A stretch of DNA of 64,000 nt from an uncultured Draconibacterium sp. (GCF_963677565.1 NZ_OY781982.1:620001-684000), one strand, 5' to 3'; counted from the stretch's first letter, positions 43,693 through 53,012 are shown. Program-made: numbers and translations. The notes: generated by a model not told the origin, from the letters alone.

Positions 43693-45243
43693 TTAATACA
43701 TTGGGTTTTGATCCAAATTTGGATTATTATCAATTTCAGTTTGAGGAATAGGCATACGGCTTGACTTTCCTACAACAAAATTGCTAAAGTCAGAATCACG
43801 GCTTATCAACTCATTTAAACCTTCGCTAGACTCCCACAAATTCCATCTTTTCAGGTCCGCCCAACGAACACCTTCCAGACACAGCTCCAGCGAACGTTCC
43901 ATCTGTAAACGCTTCAGGAAAGCATCTTTTGATGTAACAGCCGAGGCATACAATGTGCTATTCTCAAGTTTTGGAAGATTTGCACGTTCCCTCACCCTAT
44001 TAACACATTCGATTGCCAATGCAGGAGGTGTACCGCTTGAAAGTTCGGTTAAACATTCAGCATATAAAAGCAACACATCGGCATAACGGATCACACGGAA
44101 ATTAATTGGCGAATAATAGTCTTCATGATTCCTGTAGTAGTCACCCTGATATTTTCTAAAGAAACAGTCGGTTCCCCATCCGGCTTCCCAGTCACGTCCG
44201 TAAATTTTTTCATCCGGATAATCTGTTTGCAACTCCGGATAAAAGATGCTCGCCCTTAAACGCGGATCAATTTGACCGTAGGTGGTTGTCTCTTTTTTAT
44301 ACTCATCAACCAACCATCTTCTGGGTTGTCCGTCGCACCAGCCAATACCTCTTGGAGCAAAAAACTGTGCCCTGTTTGATCCAACGTTTTGGTTTGGCAC
44401 ATCGCCGTCACCACGTGGATTAACATCAGAGAACTGGATTTCAAAAACCGATTCCATATTATTCTCGGTGGTGTGCATAAAATTGTCTTTATAGTTGGCT
44501 ACCAGATCATAATAACCGGCACCGGCACCTTCAACCAACCACGATAGCGCCTCTTTAGCCTCCTGCCATTCGTGCATCTGCATATGCACTTTTCCAAGCA
44601 GTGCCAATGCAGCGCCTTTTGTTGGACGTCCAAGATTGTTGTTGTCCCACTGGTCAGGCAAACCATTAACTGCGTCCTGAAGATCGAGTTTAATCTGAGC
44701 AAAAACCTGAGCTTCTGCAACTTGTTCGGGTGTATCGTCAGGTTGCGAAGCATTAAGTACCAAAGGAACGTTGTCGAACATCAGTGCCAGGTTGTAATAG
44801 TAAAATGCCCGAAGGAATTTAGCCTGTGCCAGTATGGCATCTTTGTCGGCCTGGTTGCCAAATTCGATTTCCGGCACATAGTCAAGCACCTGGTTGCAAC
44901 GGAAAATTGCTTTGTAATGATCGCGCCACATCCATCGGTTGCCTTCCCAGAAGTTGTAGTTGAAATAAATAAACCGGGTCCACTCTTTCAATTCGTTCCA
45001 CGGACTTTGACTGTATCCTTCGTCTGATGTCAGATCAAAGCGAAAATAGATCCAGCGTGTCCAACTGCCGGGTTTATAAAACATAGTATATACCGCATCA
45101 AGGCCCAACTGGGCATCTTCAGGGCTTTTCCAAAAAGTAGCTGTTGTTGGAAAGTTTGGGTTCTCTATGTCAATCAGGTCTTCGGAGCAAGACATTGCCG
45201 AGAAAACCATTACTAATAGGCTATATATTAAAATCTTTTTCAT
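43693..45243 (-). CDS. SusD/RagB-family outer-membrane lipoprotein (PUL2)
   Basis: 516 residues with a lipoprotein signal ending SAMSC (Cys19). N-terminal SusD phrases are present (DIENPNFPTTATFWKSPEDA, AKFLRAFYYYNLALMFDNVP), as are the C-terminal ones (VIRYADVLLLYAECLTEL, QMERSLELCLEGVRWADLKRW, DNNPNLDQNP). It partners the SusC encoded 12 bases upstream to bind the PUL2 glycan. The next gene downstream is an enzyme, so no SusE-like or other surface glycan-binding protein follows, in contrast to PUL1. Confidence 0.95.
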   Translation of the reverse strand: MKKILIYSLLVMVFSAMSCSEDLIDIENPNFPTTATFWKSPEDAQLGLDAVYTMFYKPGSWTRWIYFRFDLTSDEGYSQSPWNELKEWTRFIYFNYNFWEGNRWMWRDHYKAIFRCNQVLDYVPEIEFGNQADKDAILAQAKFLRAFYYYNLALMFDNVPLVLNASQPDDTPEQVAEAQVFAQIKLDLQDAVNGLPDQWDNNNLGRPTKGAALALLGKVHMQMHEWQEAKEALSWLVEGAGAGYYDLVANYKDNFMHTTENNMESVFEIQFSDVNPRGDGDVPNQNVGSNRAQFFAPRGIGWCDGQPRRWLVDEYKKETTTYGQIDPRLRASIFYPELQTDYPDEKIYGRDWEAGWGTDCFFRKYQGDYYRNHEDYYSPINFRVIRYADVLLLYAECLTELSSGTPPALAIECVNRVRERANLPKLENSTLYASAVTSKDAFLKRLQMERSLELCLEGVRWADLKRWNLWESSEGLNELISRDSDFSNFVVGKSSRMPIPQTEIDNNPNLDQNPMY

Positions 45244-45255
45244 AATTTTTCTAAA

Positions 45256-48200
45256 TTAGAATTGGAATGAAAGTGAAAAAACAACTGATTTCGGCGATGG
45301 ATAAGCAGCATCATCCTGTCCTTTTACCCAAATATCGGGTGACTTAAATTCAGGATCGAGACCAGTGTATTTAGTAAACGTAAGTAGATTTTGGCCTGTA
45401 ACAGACACTCGCATATTATCAAAAACATTAAGCAACTGTGCATCAGGGAATGTATATCCCAGCGTCATTTGTCTGATTTTGAAATACGATCCCTTCTCTA
45501 TCCAGCGATCCTGGTCGCCGCGTGCGTTTCTGTTATCTGCATATATTACCCTTGGATTATCTGTATTCGGATTTTCCTCGGTCCACCCTCTGTATCCTGA
45601 AAGGTGGTTTGTATTATCCGAGAATCCGCCCATCCAACTGGCAGCGCCATTAAATACATCCTGACCAAATGAGCCAAAACCGGCAAAACTGAAGTCAAAA
45701 TCTTTATAACTCACCTGTCCGTTTAACCCAATCTCAAATTTTGGCCATGGATTTCCGGTTATCGTTCTGTCCTCGTTGTTAATTTGTCCATCGTCGTTTA
45801 CATCCACATAGCGGATATCTCCGGGTTTTGCATTGGGTTGAATAACTGTTCCTGCCGAATTTTTATGCGCCAAAACTTCGCTTTCATTCTGGAAAAGTCC
45901 ATCCGTTTTAATCGTATAGAACATGGCTAACGGTTCACCAATTTCGGTTTTAGTTATCCAGGTATATTGCTCTACTTTTCCATAACCAAATTCCAGCACC
46001 TCATTTCTTAATCGTGTAAATGTTGCTCCCAGAGAGTACTTAAATCCACCCTTTGTATCTCTCCATGATGCAGAAAACTCAAATCCCTTGTTTCTCAAAC
46101 TTGCTGCATTAACATATGGATTTCCTCCATCATTTCCGGTTGTCAACAAAATTGGCATTGGCGTTAATACATCTTTGGTTGTCGAGATAAAATACTCGGC
46201 ACTCATTTGCAATTTGCTATCAAGGAAAGCAGCATCAAGACCAAAATTTTCCTGAGTTTGTTCTTCCCATTTCAGGTCAGTATTCACCAGTTTTATTTGG
46301 GTCATTCCATTTGCCAAATGCTGATCAGATCCAAAAACTGCAACAGGGAACGAGTTTAGAACTGCCACATAATCCCAGTTTCCAATGTTTACATTACCCA
46401 ATGTACCATGGCTGTATCTTAACTTTAAATCGTTAATCCACGGAACGTTAAAGAAATTTTCTTTACTAATTCTCCATCCTGCAGAAACCGAAGGAAAGAA
46501 TCCCCATTTATTATCGGGTGCAAATTTTGAAGATCCATCGTAACGGAATGTCGCACTCACTAAATACTTCTCAGCAAAGGTGTAGTTCAATCGTCCGAAA
46601 TACGAAATTAACGATGACTCGCCGATATTTCCCCAGGCATTCGGATCGGTCGTACCTGCATCAATTACATCAAAATAACGCTCGCCTACCTGAACCAGAT
46701 TTTTCTTTTCGGCAGCAATCATTTCATAGTATGTATTCTGGTAAGAGTTACCAACAACAGCACTAATATCGTGTTTACCAAATTGGTTTTTATATGTTAA
46801 TGTGTTCTCAATTAACTTATTTTCATATTTCGCTTTATTTTCATACCGGGTAGAAGGTTCGTAGGGTTGATTAAGCGTGAAATTACCTTCTTTCCTAAGC
46901 CATTTATGGTTATCGCGGCTTGTCTCGTAACCTAAGTTTATTTTATACTGCAAGCCTTCAAACAGGTCAAGTGTAGCATAAAGATTGCCTCTTATTCTCA
47001 GGTTCTCATCGCTATTATACATTAAATCTTCTGTAGCTATAGGATTCGAACCGAATGTTCTTGCTGTTGCTTCATTTCCATATCCATAACCGCCAAAATT
47101 GTTTTCGTCGTATATCGGAATGATAGGTAACATGCGAAGTACATCAATGTGTTTTGAAAAAACAGAATTCTGGTTTTCCACAAAGGTGTTGCTGACCGCC
47201 AGGTTCTCACCAATAGTGAAAATACCTTTACTTCCCTCTGTATTTACCCTGAAACTGTAACGCTCCATTGAAGTACCGTAAACGGTTCCCGGATTATCGT
47301 AATAATTCGTGGAAACCATGTACCTTCCATCCTTACTACCACCTGAGAAGGATAAATTGTGGTCTTGAACAATTGCTGTTTCAAAAACGGCATCATTCCA
47401 ATCGGTGTTTCCCTCCATCCAGTTTGGAACCGCGTGAACATCAGGAACACCATCAGCAATGGCTGTTTCGTATGCCTCTGTTGTAATATCAATCCATTCT
47501 TCGCGCCCCATCAAGTCCATCATTGGAAGCTGATCAATGGAAATTTTTCCGGTATAGTTTACTTTCATTTCGCCGGCAGCACCTTTCTTGGTTTCGATAA
47601 TAATTACACCGTTAGCTGCTCTTGAACCGTAAATCGCTGCGGCAGAAGCATCTTTTAATACCTGAATTGACTCGATATCATTTACGTTAAAATCGCGATT
47701 ACCAGAGGTTGGCAATCCATCGATAATATACAAAGGGTTATTGTTGGTAAAGTTACCCAACCCCCTGATTTCAACTACCGGCTCGCTGCCAATTCCTCCG
47801 CTTGAACGGATGTTTACACCTGCAACCAGTCCTTGTATTGCATCGCCAACCGAAAGTGCGCTAACGTTTTTAAACTCTTCAGCTTTAACAACAGAAACCG
47901 CTCCGGTTAAATCGGCCTTTTTAACTGTACCGTAACCAATAGCCACTACTTCTTCAATCCCAATAGCATCAACAACCATTGAAACATTGATATTACTCTG
48001 ACTTCCAACTTCAATTTCCTGGGTAAGCATACCTACAAAAGAAAACTGAAGAATATCGTCTTCGGAAATAGTTGTTAAGAAATACTCTCCATCAGCATTG
48101 GTAACCGTACCTTTTGTAGTTCCTTTTACCACAACTGTTACACCTGGCAATGGCTCACCACTGCTATCGGTAACTAGACCGGTAATTCCATTCTGTTGAG

Positions 48201-48600
48201 ATGCAATTCCTATTCCGGTAGCCGGATTATACGCATCTGAATGTTTGACAATTATATGTCGGTCCATTAATTCATAAGTATACTCTGTTCCTGCAAAAAC
48301 TTCCGAGAGGATATTTACGATATTGGAATTTGTTTGAGTAATGGACACTCTTTTCGATAGATCAACTTGTTCACTATCATAAAAAAAGCGGAATTCACTG
48401 GTTTTTTCAATTTGTTCAAATAGTTCAGCTAGCCGGGCATTTTTCATGTCCAATGTTAACTTTGTTGATTGCGCATATGTTGAAGCCGAAACCTGCACAA
48501 ATGCTACTACTACAAGCAAACATGTGATCTTCATAATTTTCATTAGTTTTTTGAAATGAGGCACACAACTCTCCCCATTGCAAATGTTAGTTTTTTTCAT
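45256..48600 (-). CDS. SusC/RagA TonB-dependent transporter with STN domain (PUL2)
   Basis: 1114 residues. After the signal come an STN domain at about 48-120 (NARLAELFEQIEKTSEFRFF), a carboxypeptidase-regulatory-like domain (ITGLVTDSSGEPLPGVTVVV), a plug starting at IEEVVAIGYGTVKKADLTG, and the barrel ending in VFSLSFQF. It imports oligosaccharides of the PUL2 glycan and, through the STN domain, should signal to the FecR encoded just upstream. The start at 48600 is preceded by sequence closely similar to the PUL1 susC start region, including a candidate antisense promoter on the opposite strand. Confidence 0.95.
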   Translation of the reverse strand: MKKTNICNGESCVPHFKKLMKIMKITCLLVVVAFVQVSASTYAQSTKLTLDMKNARLAELFEQIEKTSEFRFFYDSEQVDLSKRVSITQTNSNIVNILSEVFAGTEYTYELMDRHIIVKHSDAYNPATGIGIASQQNGITGLVTDSSGEPLPGVTVVVKGTTKGTVTNADGEYFLTTISEDDILQFSFVGMLTQEIEVGSQSNINVSMVVDAIGIEEVVAIGYGTVKKADLTGAVSVVKAEEFKNVSALSVGDAIQGLVAGVNIRSSGGIGSEPVVEIRGLGNFTNNNPLYIIDGLPTSGNRDFNVNDIESIQVLKDASAAAIYGSRAANGVIIIETKKGAAGEMKVNYTGKISIDQLPMMDLMGREEWIDITTEAYETAIADGVPDVHAVPNWMEGNTDWNDAVFETAIVQDHNLSFSGGSKDGRYMVSTNYYDNPGTVYGTSMERYSFRVNTEGSKGIFTIGENLAVSNTFVENQNSVFSKHIDVLRMLPIIPIYDENNFGGYGYGNEATARTFGSNPIATEDLMYNSDENLRIRGNLYATLDLFEGLQYKINLGYETSRDNHKWLRKEGNFTLNQPYEPSTRYENKAKYENKLIENTLTYKNQFGKHDISAVVGNSYQNTYYEMIAAEKKNLVQVGERYFDVIDAGTTDPNAWGNIGESSLISYFGRLNYTFAEKYLVSATFRYDGSSKFAPDNKWGFFPSVSAGWRISKENFFNVPWINDLKLRYSHGTLGNVNIGNWDYVAVLNSFPVAVFGSDQHLANGMTQIKLVNTDLKWEEQTQENFGLDAAFLDSKLQMSAEYFISTTKDVLTPMPILLTTGNDGGNPYVNAASLRNKGFEFSASWRDTKGGFKYSLGATFTRLRNEVLEFGYGKVEQYTWITKTEIGEPLAMFYTIKTDGLFQNESEVLAHKNSAGTVIQPNAKPGDIRYVDVNDDGQINNEDRTITGNPWPKFEIGLNGQVSYKDFDFSFAGFGSFGQDVFNGAASWMGGFSDNTNHLSGYRGWTEENPNTDNPRVIYADNRNARGDQDRWIEKGSYFKIRQMTLGYTFPDAQLLNVFDNMRVSVTGQNLLTFTKYTGLDPEFKSPDIWVKGQDDAAYPSPKSVVFSLSFQF

Positions 48601-48607
48601 ACATTTA
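48578..48607 (+). promoter_or_regulatory. Antisense promoter overlapping the susC start codon (PUL2)
   Basis: TTG at 48578-48580, a 19-base spacer and TACATTTA at 48600-48607 (7 of 8 matches to TAnnTTTG) on the plus strand. The box overlaps the susC ATG exactly as in PUL1. Confidence 0.55.
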
Positions 48608-48660
48608 ACGTGTTAAAGTTTGATAATTGAGCCGTTTGGCTTATTTATTGATTCTCAAAA

Positions 48661-48681
48661 GGAAACATTAGGAGTGTTTCC
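48661..48681 (-). terminator. Small terminator-like hairpin in the susC leader (PUL2)
   Basis: A 7-bp stem (48661-48667 with 48675-48681). In the minus direction it is followed by TTTT, so it could attenuate susC transcription; it would also fold in the antisense RNA. Confidence 0.4.
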
Positions 48682-48688
48682 TGACAGA

Positions 48689-48720
48689 CGGGAAGTGCGG
48701 CCAGGCATTTCCCGTTTTTA
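48689..48720 (+). terminator. Plus-strand intrinsic terminator in the fecR-susC gap
   Basis: Stem 48689-48698 with 48705-48714 (10 pairs, one of them G-U in plus RNA and A-C in minus RNA), then TTTTT. It is oriented against all neighbouring genes. Confidence 0.7.
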
Positions 48721-48731
48721 GTTCATAAATT

Positions 48732-48750
48732 TGGTTTATTACATAGGCAT
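48732..48750 (-). promoter_or_regulatory. Motif shared by both fecR-susC gaps (PUL2 copy)
   Basis: The minus strand reads ATGCCTATGTAATAAACCA, 9 bases after the fecR stop. It is identical to the PUL1 copy at 18 of 19 positions. Confidence 0.5.
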
Positions 48751-48759
48751 TATTTTTAG

Positions 48760-49740
48760 CTATTTGTCGATATATATTTTTCCACTGTCAAAATAGTAAT
48801 CAAAGGGTTTACCCGAAGCACTTTTAAATACCTCCATAAGGGTGTAAATATTGTCATCCACACTTAAAGTACCGGTAAAAATGCGTGATTTAAGCTCTTC
48901 GTCGCCAAATATGATTTCAACATTGTAAATACGGGCAATTTTGATTGCCAGCGAATCAAATCGTTCATCCTTAAAGCTATAAATGCCTTTTTGCCAGTAA
49001 TCATGAAAACCATCCGGGATGATTGATTCGTACACCTTCCCGGAGGTTTTGTCATAAACTAAACTATGCATTGGTTTTACCATAAAAGATTTGTAACTCT
49101 CTTCGGTAACACCAGAATGAATATCAAATTGAATTTTTCCTGAAACCAGTTCTGCTTTTACCTCATCGTCATCGGGGTATGCCACCACAGCAAACCTGGT
49201 TCCCAAAACTTTTATGCGGTGTTCCCCCACGTTTACAATAAAGGGATGATCTTTATCGTGTGTTACTTCAAAGAATCCTTCTCCTTCAAGCTCCACATTT
49301 CTGAAATCTCCTACAAAATTTTCAGGATAAACTAAACGGGTTCCATTACTCAACCAAACCTTAGTACCATCGGGCAACACAACCGAAGTTCGGTTTCCTT
49401 TCGGTACAACTATTTCATTCATTGCGATTTCATCATTGAAATCTGCATACTGAACTAAATAACCGGCTGCAACGGCCAGAATTATAATTGCTGCATATTT
49501 TGCGATATTCAGCAGAATTGAATTCCGGTGGCCTTTAACACCTCTTTTTACTGCATTAAATCCTTGATTTATGGTTTCGTCATCCATTTCGTTACCTGTT
49601 TGCAGTATAGCCCAAAGTGTTTTATAACGAATATATTCCCGGCTGTTCTCCCCCGATTCGTTTATATAATTTAAAAGCTCGTCTGAATCTTTCAGCGCCT
49701 TTTTTTCTGTTATTTTATGTATTAGTTTTTCTGAATCCAT
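48760..49740 (-). CDS. FecR-family anti-sigma factor (PUL2)
   Basis: 326 residues. About 75 cytoplasmic residues, one membrane segment (AAIIILAVAAGYLVQYA), the FecR domain (TSVVLPDGTKVWLSNGTRLVYP, IKVLGTRFAVVAYPDD) and a C-terminal DUF4974-like domain (YSFKDERFDSLAIKIARIYN). It should sequester the ECF sigma encoded directly upstream and relay the SusC STN signal. The gene order sigma-fecR-susC-susD on one strand is the usual one. The 159-base gap to susC holds the antisense RNA candidate. Confidence 0.92.
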   Translation of the reverse strand: MDSEKLIHKITEKKALKDSDELLNYINESGENSREYIRYKTLWAILQTGNEMDDETINQGFNAVKRGVKGHRNSILLNIAKYAAIIILAVAAGYLVQYADFNDEIAMNEIVVPKGNRTSVVLPDGTKVWLSNGTRLVYPENFVGDFRNVELEGEGFFEVTHDKDHPFIVNVGEHRIKVLGTRFAVVAYPDDDEVKAELVSGKIQFDIHSGVTEESYKSFMVKPMHSLVYDKTSGKVYESIIPDGFHDYWQKGIYSFKDERFDSLAIKIARIYNVEIIFGDEELKSRIFTGTLSVDDNIYTLMEVFKSASGKPFDYYFDSGKIYIDK

Positions 49741-49873
49741 TTTGTGATTGTTACTAGTTAAATGACTAAACTTGCTTATACCCTATTAATAAAAACATCA
49801 TTTTTTTACTGCCCGGGCAATAAAAATTATAAAACACTGACTAACTGCACACTTAGCAGAACCGTTTTTTTCT

Positions 49874-50464
49874 CTATTTAATGCTAAAAAGCAGCCAGGC
49901 AACTAATGGGAGATAATCTTTAAGTGAGATTCTGAGGGTTTTCAGGGCTTTGGTAATCTGTGCTTCTACCGCTTTAACGGAGATATCCAAAGCTTCGGCC
50001 ACCTCTTTGTTTTTCTTTCCTTCCATACGGCTTAAAATAAAAACCTCGCGACAACGCTCCGGTAGTTCCAAAAGCGTTTTCTCGATTATAGTTTCTATTT
50101 CCTGAAAAGTTACAGTTGAAGTATCGAGAGCCGATAAAGCTTCTGTATAAATTTGATTTTGTTTTTGAAGAACTGCCTCTGAACGGTATTTTTTCTTCAC
50201 TTTTTCGTGACGCAAATACATAAGGCAATTGTTTTTCACGTTGGTGTACAGATAGCTTTGCAGTTGTGCCTCGTTTAAAAACTGTGGTTTTTTATCCCAC
50301 ATGGCAATAAATGCATCCTGAACAAGATTCTTTGACTCCCCGTCAGGAACAAATTCTTTTGCAAAATAAACAAGGCGAGGATAATACAATTTAAAAACCA
50401 CTTCAAAAGCAGCCTCTTGCTTGTTATTCAAAAGTTGTAGTATCTCGTTAGTTAGCGACTTCAT
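49874..50464 (-). CDS. ECF RNA polymerase sigma factor (PUL2)
   Basis: 196 residues from the ATG at 50464 (MKSLTNEIL); an upstream Met at 50488 would add eight residues and is not favoured. Region 2 is seen in YYPRLVYFAKEFV and NLVQDAFIAMWDKKPQF, and region 4 in LPERCREVFILSRMEGKKNK and VAEALDISVKAVEAQITKAL. The hydrophobic end LPLVAWLLFSI is usual for PUL sigma factors. It is the first gene of PUL2 and should activate susC when released by FecR. No clear TAnnTTTG box was found upstream. Confidence 0.92.
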   Translation of the reverse strand: MKSLTNEILQLLNNKQEAAFEVVFKLYYPRLVYFAKEFVPDGESKNLVQDAFIAMWDKKPQFLNEAQLQSYLYTNVKNNCLMYLRHEKVKKKYRSEAVLQKQNQIYTEALSALDTSTVTFQEIETIIEKTLLELPERCREVFILSRMEGKKNKEVAEALDISVKAVEAQITKALKTLRISLKDYLPLVAWLLFSIK

Positions 50465-50780
50465 CTGTCCGTGAAAATTCAATTGCAATGATAATCAAAA
50501 AAAACAGAATAATATTTTTGACGCCTCAATGTCGTATTATCAAAGCACGTTAGGTCTTGTGAAACATTTTAATTTCTTAGGAAAGAAATTTATTTTCAGT
50601 CAAGCTTCACTTTTTAAATTTAGAAAATTATTTTATTGATCAATAATTGCAAATTTATTACAAAAAGAAACCACGCAATTCCTCTTTAGTGAATCTAAAA
50701 AAGCAACTTAGAGGATGAAAACTATTTCGTGAATTGAAAATTTTGGATCACATTGAACCATCGAACAACCATAAACAAAA
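50465..50780. other. AT-rich gap before the PUL2 sigma gene
   Basis: About 316 bases between the ECF sigma start and the tRNA terminator. I find no open frame, tRNA or convincing promoter box in it; the sigma promoter must lie here but does not match the housekeeping consensus. Confidence 0.5.
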
Positions 50781-50804
50781 AAAGCAGCTCTTTCGAACTG
50801 CTTT
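50781..50804 (-). terminator. Terminator of tRNA-Lys
   Basis: Stem 50781-50787 with 50798-50804, followed on the minus strand by a run of T (50780-50777). It lies 10 bases after the tRNA end. Confidence 0.75.
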
Positions 50805-50813
50805 TCTGTGGTG

Positions 50814-50886
50814 TGACTCAGCTGGGTCTCGAACCCAGGACCCCATCCTTAAAAGGGATGTGCTCTACCAACTGAGCTACTGAGTC
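50814..50886 (-). tRNA. tRNA-Lys (anticodon TTT)
   Basis: 73 nt on the minus strand. The acceptor stem GACTCAG pairs with CTGAGTC, the discriminator is A, the D arm AGCTCAGTTGGTAGAGC and the T arm GGGTTCGAACCC are standard, and the anticodon loop reads CTTTTAA, giving TTT. The CCA end is not encoded. Confidence 0.95.
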
Positions 50887-50921
50887 ATCCTTGTAGTACC
50901 TTTGTTTCTCAAAGGCGGGTG

Positions 50922-50952
50922 CAAAAGTAATTATTATTTTTTTTCACACAAA
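50922..50952 (-). promoter_or_regulatory. Promoter of tRNA-Lys
   Basis: On the minus strand TTTG (50952-50949), a 19-base spacer and TACTTTTG (50929-50922). A textbook Bacteroidota housekeeping promoter, about 36 bases before the mature tRNA. Confidence 0.8.
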
Positions 50953-51117
50953 TCATCAGGAAGTTTTTTTCAAAAAAAAATCGATTTTCACCGGTACAAC
51001 TTATTACCATTTTCGACTATAATCATTACACTCCCCAAACTCAAACACCATACTACACACATATACAATACCTTACAAGACAATTCTTTTTTGAACAATT
51101 TTATTTCGCACAAATAA

Positions 51118-51149
51118 TTTGATGAGAATAGATTTTAATATTAGTTTTG
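51118..51149 (+). promoter_or_regulatory. Promoter of the SLC13 permease gene
   Basis: TTTG at 51118-51121, a 20-base spacer and TAGTTTTG at 51142-51149. The transcript would have a leader of about 48 bases. Confidence 0.7.
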
Positions 51150-51203
51150 ATTTTCACAAGCAATTAAAGTTTAGAACGAGGGACAACTTAATACCACATC
51201 ACT

Positions 51204-53012
51204 TTGATTAGTACCGAAGGATATATTGTACTTGCTATTGTTTTGTTAACCATCATTGCCCTGGCAAAAGAATTGATGCGTCCCGGTCTCATATTTTTCT
51301 CTTCAGCCATAATACTTGTTGCAACCGGCTCAATTACCGATAAAGAAATGCTGGCCGGATTTTCCAACAAGGGAATGATTACCATTGGTATCCTCTTTAT
51401 CGTTAGTGAAGGTATAAGGCAATCAGGCATATTAAACAGACTTGCCCAAACCTATCTCCCGCGAAAGCGAAGAAAAATGGTTTCGCTGATTCCGCAAATA
51501 ATGCTTCCAGTTTCGGTGCTATCAGCTTTTCTGAATAATACTCCTGTGGTAATTATTTTTGCCCCCATCATTAAAAAATGGTCGGAAAACCTCAATCTGT
51601 CATCCAAGAAATTCCTAATACCACTTTCCTACGCAACCATTTTTGGCGGAATGTGTACTCTTATTGGCACATCAACCAACCTTGTAGTGCACGGATTAAT
51701 TCTGGAAAACGGCTACGAAGGTTTCAGCATGTTTGAGCTGGCAAAAATTGGTGGTTTTGTTGCCATAGCAGGTACTATTTATATGACTGTTTTTAGTAAT
51801 AAACTACTTCCCGGCGAAAAGATATTTTTCAACTCAAAAAGTTCTACCGAATACAAAGATTACCATTACGACATAATCATCACTGAAAACAGTAACCTAA
51901 TCGGTCTTGAAATTAAAAATGGCCGGATGAAAGAATTAAAGGGATTGATTATCCAAACTATTAATCGCGATGGTAATATTATTGAAACCAAAAAAGGTTC
52001 GTTTAAAATCCTTGAAAACGACAAATTACTTGTTGCCGGAAAATCAGATCGGTTAAATTATATTCTGGCCAATTCGAATGTTAAGTTGAGTGGCATTGAT
52101 TTGATTAAGAATGTACCCAAAGAAAAGCTAAAACAATACGAAGCTGTTTTGTCGCCCAGGTTTCCGGCAATTGGTAAAACCATTCATGAGTTTAACTTTT
52201 ACGATCATTACCAAGCAGTTGTGATCGCCGTACACAGAAATGGTGAACGCATTACCAGTAACAAAGACAAGCTACACCTGAAAACCGGCGATAACCTGGT
52301 TTTGCTAACTACCGAGAAATTTATTGAGAACTGGGGCGATTCAAAAATTTTCCTACTAACCTCTTACATTCGCGATTACCGAAGCACAGGTACGTTCTGG
52401 AAAAAATGGATTGCATTTTTAATCCTACTTGCCATGGTAGTGGGAACAACAATTGGAAAATTTCTAACTGTGCCAGGAGGTGTAACACTCGATATGTTCT
52501 TCTTCGCGTCAATTGCGGCCATGTTATTAATCTGGCTAAAAATTATGCCACATCAGAAATACACGAAAGCCATTAGCTGGGATGTACTAATAACCATTGC
52601 ATGTGCTTTTGCTTTAAGCAAGGCTATGCAAAATTCAGGCGCAGCAGAATCAATCGCGCGCGCAACCATTAACTTTTCAAAAGGTTTTGGGCCTATTGGA
52701 ATGATGGCTGCGTTATACATTTTAACTGCTGTGTTTACTGAAATTATCACCAACAATGCGGCGGCAGCACTTGTTTTTCCTATTGCTCTGGCTGCATCAC
52801 AACAATTAAATGTCGATCCGAAACCATTTTTTGTAACAATAGCAATTGCTGCCTCGGCAAGCTTTTCAACACCAATTGGCTACCAAACGAACCTTATTAT
52901 CCAGGCAATTGGAAACTACAAATTCCGCGACTACGTTAAAATCGGTCTGCCACTAAATATAATTGCATTTATTCTGTCAATGTTGCTCATTCCTTATTTC
53001 TGGAGTTTCTAA
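51204..53012 (+). CDS. SLC13/DASS-family permease with TrkA-C domains (likely sulfate)
   Basis: 602 residues. The start is a TTG at 51204; an in-frame stop lies 15 bases upstream and the next ATG is 24 codons in, which would cut the first membrane helix. The two half-repeats carry the SLC13 signatures FLNNTPVV (near 110) with GTSTNLV (near 155), and EIITNNAAAALVFP (near 515) with TPIGYQTNLI (near 555). Two cytoplasmic TrkA-C-like domains fill about 205-385. Proteins of this layout next to cysD/cysN are usually sulfate importers, and here cysD follows 229 bases later. Sulfate is inferred from position. Confidence 0.85.
   Translation: MISTEGYIVLAIVLLTIIALAKELMRPGLIFFSSAIILVATGSITDKEMLAGFSNKGMITIGILFIVSEGIRQSGILNRLAQTYLPRKRRKMVSLIPQIMLPVSVLSAFLNNTPVVIIFAPIIKKWSENLNLSSKKFLIPLSYATIFGGMCTLIGTSTNLVVHGLILENGYEGFSMFELAKIGGFVAIAGTIYMTVFSNKLLPGEKIFFNSKSSTEYKDYHYDIIITENSNLIGLEIKNGRMKELKGLIIQTINRDGNIIETKKGSFKILENDKLLVAGKSDRLNYILANSNVKLSGIDLIKNVPKEKLKQYEAVLSPRFPAIGKTIHEFNFYDHYQAVVIAVHRNGERITSNKDKLHLKTGDNLVLLTTEKFIENWGDSKIFLLTSYIRDYRSTGTFWKKWIAFLILLAMVVGTTIGKFLTVPGGVTLDMFFFASIAAMLLIWLKIMPHQKYTKAISWDVLITIACAFALSKAMQNSGAAESIARATINFSKGFGPIGMMAALYILTAVFTEIITNNAAAALVFPIALAASQQLNVDPKPFFVTIAIAASASFSTPIGYQTNLIIQAIGNYKFRDYVKIGLPLNIIAFILSMLLIPYFWSF

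Larger units (their letters stand above)
48614..48720 (+). ncRNA. Candidate cis-antisense sRNA to the susC leader (PUL2)
   Basis: Bounded by the promoter at 48578-48607 and a strong plus-strand intrinsic terminator at 48689-48720, giving about 100 nt. A first 7-bp hairpin lies at 48661-48681. All genes around it are on the minus strand, so a plus-strand promoter and terminator here have no other evident purpose. The layout matches DonS-type RNAs of Bacteroides. Predicted only. Confidence 0.6.
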
